A stretch of 64,000 bases of DNA from Apostichopus japonicus (taxonomy: Eukaryota; Echinodermata; Holothuroidea; Aspidochirotida; Stichopodidae): NCBI RefSeq assembly GCF_037975245.1, contig NC_092576.1, forward strand, positions 27,603,611 to 27,667,610. The letters run 5' to 3'. The stretch's first letter is position 1. Each line of letters starts with the position of its first letter. Positions 60,501 through 64,000 of the stretch are shown here, one piece after another. Under the pieces are notes generated by a model. That model was not told the origin of the DNA, ran no database searches, and worked only from the letters and a program-made list of their open reading frames with translations. The translations under genes and the position numbers were made by a program.

Positions 60501-61074
60501 AGCGGATGACAACCAAGGAAACGATGATTACAGAAATGACAGGCCTATGGGAACGGTTGAAGGGCTGGTATGTTGCTTCTTTGCATGCAACAGATTGTGT
60601 GGGTATAGAGGGGGATTCTAGATATCACCGGTTTATTTAGCTCAAGGGGGGCGGTTGCCCCCTACACCCCCTCCCCTATCAGTATCAATCGACATGGGGT
60701 GTTGCATATTTTAGTTCAGAAACGTACTGTCCTTAAAGTGTGTCTATAATCGCTGGTTTTGGTTATTTTCTCTCATGATTCATAAACATTGCATATTATA
60801 ACTGGCAAGAGCACTTCACATGTGATTTCTATATTCGGAGAACGTGTACTTATTTTCAGAACATTTCGTCCTTATAAAGGTCATGTATAAATATTGCCGC
60901 ATAGACATACTTTTTATAGCAATTCTGCACCCACAGTTTGAAGATCCTTGGGCCGACCTTAATTACGACATACTATCGGTATTAATAGAGAAAAAAAAAC
61001 ACGGGCAAAATCCAGGGATGCAAGATATATGTCCCGCAAGGCTTTTCCCCCATAAAATATCAACAGTGCTATAA
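57555..61074 (+). CDS. Truncated adaptor paralogue lacking the death domain
   Basis: Exons 57555-57621, 58562-59130, 60442-60567 and 60937-61074 total 900 nt, all in phase, for 299 residues. Splice sites: TCAA|GTAAGG, CTCTTTAG|GG, AAG|GTAGGT, CCACAG|ACA, CTG|GTATGT, CACCCACAG|TTT. Exons 1-3 parallel the left gene: MAAGGNNISFTKSKNARQIP, then the beta-rich CABIT/SH3-like region (tentative), then the acidic segment with YYY and DYRND. The last exon is unique: FEDPWADLNYDILSVLIEKK, then a basic tail to TVL and TAA. No death domain or tyrosine repeat exons follow before 64000. It keeps the putative interaction part but loses the C-terminal effector domain, so a competitor or decoy role is possible (inference). 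It could have up to three alternative promoters. About 25 of 189 exon 2 codons differ by replacement from the left copy and 8-9 by silent change (hand count). Confidence 0.65.
58562..59130 (+). CDS. Exon 2 (beta-barrel region), right copy
   Basis: Same 569-nt length and phase as 39885-40453 on the minus strand. No indels between the two. Differences include S/P, C/Y, D/G, D/V, R/T, D/A, G/R and R/C, while strand cores such as DKLTILLKSKRV and KGDIILILA are unchanged. Confidence 0.75.
60442..60567 (+). CDS. Exon 3 (acidic tyrosine-rich), right copy
   Basis: 126 nt, acceptor ATAACCACAG, donor CTG|GTATGT. Encodes TEDEYYYARSKDDGYSVAWE to TVEGL. Phase 0 on both sides. Confidence 0.75.
60937..61074 (+). 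CDS. Terminal exon specific to the right paralogue
   Basis: Acceptor GCAATTCTGCACCCACAG, then 45 codons and TAA. Contains NYDIL, a Y-x-x-L motif, and a Lys-rich stretch. Relative to the left arm a 15-bp deletion removed an earlier stop, adding about 17 residues. Confidence 0.6.
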   Translation, partial: FEDPWADLNYDILSVLIEKKKHGQNPGMQDICPARLFPHKISTVL

Positions 61075-61478
61075 ACTACACTATATCTTCTATCCAAGTA
61101 TAAACATAGCATATATATACAAAGAATATTAATACCATATAATGTTGCCTCAATGGGTGCGTCGCATTTTCTCAATCAAGTTGACGGACAGCTTGAGCTG
61201 TGAATCCTGGACGCTAATGTATATTTATGTACAATGGATGTCCGTGAAGCTGTGTGACTTCTTCAACATGTACATCTTTAACGCGCAATGTACTTTCTAC
61301 GTGACCCGCCCTGCGGGAATCTAAACGTCACGGCAAAACGTTACTACCAAACCAGCCACTCTGACAAACAAAACTCAAGTCAAGAGAGCCAAAAAAGTAT
61401 ATAAATACGTACACCGACCAGCAGGTACAAACCCCCAACCACTCACTGAAACATTGAAAAGACCACAAAGGGCGACCA

Positions 61479-62374
61479 TTGTTTCGTTCAATGCTCGCGC
61501 CTGTGTGCCCGTCGGCTTGCCGGACCGCCACCTCTCCAGATGTGTGGCGGTCTGTGTGTTGCAAGTCACTAGATAGCCGTCTCAGGGACTTCGCGTGGAG
61601 GATTGCACATGGGGTCCTCATCACTAACCATTTTCGCCTAGTCAGGTGGCGATTAGGTGATGGGATTTGTCCCCGTGTGGGCTGTAAAGCCATCGAGACT
61701 AGCAACACCTTTTGCTGGAGTGTCCCTTTGTCCGGTTGGTGTGGGATTGGTTTCACGCCTTCGTTATTGGTGTTATTGGTTGCACACAGTGGGCCATTAG
61801 TAGTGATTTTGTTTGTATGGTTTGTTGCCCCCTGTGTGCCCAACCTGGGTTAGGGATCTGCTGTTGCTGTTTGCCGCTGTCATCAGCAGACACATCTGGA
61901 AAAGCAGATGCCGCCTACTTTCCGATGGGGACGTCTGGGGGCAGAGGATGTTGTCCCCGTCATGCAAAGTTACATAAGGTTGTGCATGGAGGCGGACCAT
62001 GCACGGCTTCCCGACACTGCCTTTCGTAGACGCTGGCGCAAGCCTGTCGTCTACATCGGGGCGGCGTCTCCCCCGATGAAATTTGGAGTGAGTTAGTTGG
62101 TAGGTGTGGGGGCTGTGTGGTCGTTACATAATATAGGTTGGTTTCATTTTTCTCTTTGTGGTTTGGGGTTGGCTTTTGGGGCCTGTTTGTAGTGTTTTAT
62201 TTGTTTTGCCTCTGTTGGCCTTTGGGTCCGTGTCCTTTTCGCGTCACGTTAAACGCTGCGTTAGTGAGAGATTGATGGGTTTCAGTTGTTGTTTTACAGA
62301 CTGGGTTTGTTTTTGGTTTTGTTGACCTTTGGTCCGTGTCCGTTTTTCTTAGCACGTAAAAAGCAGGGCGACCA
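61479..62374 (+). mobile_element. L1/Tx1-like LINE 3' insertion with target-site duplication
   Basis: Flanked by AGGGCGACCA at 61469-61478 and 62365-62374. The left arm has this 10-mer once (minus strand, near 37108-37117), an intact empty site. The 896-bp insert reads DSRLRDFAWRIAHGVLITNH, then LGDGICPRVGCKAIET and, after a frameshift, WECPFVRLVW-like sequence: the zf-RVT domain of L1/Tx1-type LINEs. The tail has two similar blocks (TTTGG(G)TCCGTGTCC). It is 5'-truncated, frameshifted and clearly GC-richer than its surroundings, and post-dates the inverted duplication. Confidence 0.85.
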
Positions 62375-62469
62375 GCACGCAGCGAAACAAAACACCCCTC
62401 TCCAGCACACCAGCGAACAAAAAAGGCAGCCCCATATAAACTGCGATTAACTGCCTTCAACCTGAGGGG

Positions 62470-62926
62470 AATTTTCTGGTGGAAGAATTTGATACATTGT
62501 CCTTGTAGTTATTATTTTTCTCTTTCAAACCATGTAAAAATTGTCCCCATTCGACGTTTTCTTCTTGTAGAAATCTGGATTTCAAATTCACCAGTTTCTC
62601 ACCAAAAGTACCGTTTGTTCGAACGCTTCAATATGGTGATTGACGTAGTGCTTGCAAATAGGCAAAACAGGCGACTTGAAGTTAGCATTCCCATTTCCGC
62701 AGCAAATAAACTCACGTGTAAGCACATTGGATTGCCTAATATATATAACGTAAATACTCGCGAACATATATCCTACGATGCCCAGTTGGTGTACTTGTAT
62801 AGCGTTACACATAGTACACTCACACTCAAATCACAGTTCATAAACTGTTCTTCGAAATCGCTGAAATAAAATTCACGGATCAAATAAAGAGTAAAATGAA
62901 ACTTGAAAAGTTTTAGTTACACCGAA
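62470..62926 (+). other. Right-arm-specific DNA with an unexplained open frame
   Basis: A 126-codon frame at 62489-62869 (middle part NMVIDVVLANRQNRRLEVSI) has no family that I recognise, no clear splice sites and no counterpart in the left arm. It ends near an AATAAA (62871). It could be a small gene or a chance frame. Confidence 0.25.
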
Positions 62927-63415
62927 AGAGCAGAATGTAGCACCGAGAAGCTAAGGCTTCGGAGAACTGTCCGATTGTAAACGTTAGAGTAGCCTATACA
63001 TATATATCTTTCGTTACACAAAGACCTCGAAACCACCGATCTACTACATATATGGCGGCTTAAGGAGTTTTTTAAATCATATCTAATTTATAAGAAATTT
63101 CACCGGAAATTATGGAAGAAATTTTTCGGAATCGTTGTCAGAGCAGAATGTAGCACTGAGAAGCTTAGGCTTCGCAGAACTGTCCGATTGTCAACGTTTG
63201 AGTATAGCCTACATGAGAACATTCTTCGCATTGGAGCTGGATGGCGCGATGTAAAGCCTAAACAACGAAGAGTCTGCTGTTAAAATTTACCTTGTGTTAC
63301 ACAAAGACCACGGAACCACCGATCTAGTACATGGCGGCTTAAGGAGTTTTTGAAAACATATCTAATTTCTAAGAAATTTCACCGGAAATTAAGGAAGAAA
63401 TTTATCTGTATACAA
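62927..63415 (+). repeat. Tandem duplication of ~211 bp, diverged
   Basis: GAGCAGAATGTAGCACCGAG at 62930 recurs at 63141, and CACCGGAAATTA(T/A)GGAAGAAA at both ends. The second copy has an extra ~65 bp near 63215-63280. Non-coding and absent from the left arm. Confidence 0.8.
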
Positions 63416-63859
63416 ACGCGGTTTTTGTTGTGATTTCCGTATAGGTACTGTGCGGAGGGTGGGTTATGACGCAATCTGCTATGGCAGAGCTGACGTCACG
63501 TATTGTACTGTTCAAATCATATTTGAAATGTCTATCCGTAACGATTAAAAAATCGTTTCTCTGTCAAACGCAACATTAGCGTTCTTATACTTTGACAACA
63601 TGTTTGGAAAATTATTTACTATTTTTTAAGGTAACTTCTTTGAGCCACCAGACAATCCTTTGAAGCCGAATTTCACACCTCACCGCCCCCAGGACTGCCT
63701 GCCAACTGGTATATAACTATACAGGCAACGCCGTTGGGTATATGACTATACAAACGTAGTGTCACTCTACATGCCGACGCGTAAATGGCAATTGCATAAT
63801 ATTATCACATATGTTTTTTTTTAAATTGTTCTTGTCATCTTTAATAAGGGTAGTCATGC

Positions 63860-63877
63860 TCAGTGCAGAAGCACTGA
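63860..63877. repeat. Short perfect hairpin
   Basis: TCAGTGC-AGAA-GCACTGA, 7-bp stem and tetraloop, near the window end. It may be the terminal hairpin of a retroelement running off the window. Confidence 0.4.
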
Positions 63878-64000
63878 TTTCCTGAGGAGCACTCAATACA
63901 AATGACCTATACAGTAATTTTGCAGCAGAAAAACGGTATACATCCAAAAGCACAAAAAGGAGGGCAAAAAGATAGACAAGCAAATGTCGGACATCTAAAC

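Larger units (their letters stand above)
50265..63740 (+). repeat. Right arm of large inverted duplication
   Basis: Reverse-complement homologue of 36690-43410, about twice as long. It carries tandem amplification of the 5' module (50265-58546), a LINE insertion (61479-62374) and about 1.2 kb extra (62470-63660). The outer end near 63665-63740 matches the Penelope endonuclease remnant edge in the left arm. Confidence 0.85.

Noticed and set aside
61328-61843. 171-codon minus-strand frame
   Set aside because: Antisense shadow of the GC-rich LINE insertion and flanking repeat; the plus strand carries the recognisable zf-RVT domain.

Overview
This window is animal nuclear DNA. It is AT-rich, has long intergenic stretches, small exons with GT..AG introns, many (TA)n microsatellites and abundant retroelement debris (Penelope-like elements, LINE 3' ends, tRNA-headed SINEs, MITEs). 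An IL-17-type cytokine, a death-domain protein and several Penelope-like elements fit a marine invertebrate, possibly an echinoderm, but the sequence does not settle the species. Nothing looks bacterial or organellar. Most real coding sequence lies in short exons, so the genes below were assembled by hand from splice sites, reading phase and comparison of duplicated copies.

0-12.9 kb is mainly repeats: a tRNA-headed SINE, a split gypsy-integrase-like relic (860-3009), a 211-bp perfect tandem duplication, a Penelope-like RT fragment (7.57-8.15 kb, minus), a CR1/L2-like LINE 3' end interrupted by a MITE (8.4-9.64 kb, minus) and long (TA)n tracts. 13.9-18.9 kb has two orphan exon candidates, a pair of ~150-bp direct repeats about 2 kb apart, and a LINE fragment. 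19.16-22.74 kb (plus) holds a complete three-exon secreted IL-17-like cytokine gene. 25.0-27.2 kb (plus) is a nearly full-length Penelope-like element with RT and GIY-YIG endonuclease, broken by frameshifts at homopolymers.

32.1-63.7 kb is the most interesting part. A minus-strand gene (41470 to 32148) can be assembled from ten exons that all join in phase into a 459-residue protein: short N-terminus, all-beta region resembling CABIT or SH3-like barrels (tentative), acidic tyrosine-rich exon, three tandem copies of a 25-residue exon, linker exons, and a C-terminal death domain split over two exons. The 5' half of this gene (about 36.7-43.4 kb) is duplicated in inverted orientation at about 50.3-63.7 kb. 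In the right arm the first three coding exons are intact, but the protein ends in a different fourth exon and has no death domain within the window (299 residues). The promoter/exon 1/intron 1 module of the right copy is amplified in tandem (about 2,655-bp unit, three copies plus a deleted one). The matching fourth-exon acceptor is CAG in the right arm and TGG in the left arm, so the two paralogues appear fixed for different C-termini. I read the pair as a death-domain adaptor and a truncated sister that could compete with it; this function is inference. The spacer (43.4-50.2 kb) holds LINE, SINE and Penelope fragments, a hammerhead-ribozyme-like core next to a tRNA-like sequence, and one orphan terminal exon that has a decayed copy at 28.4 kb.
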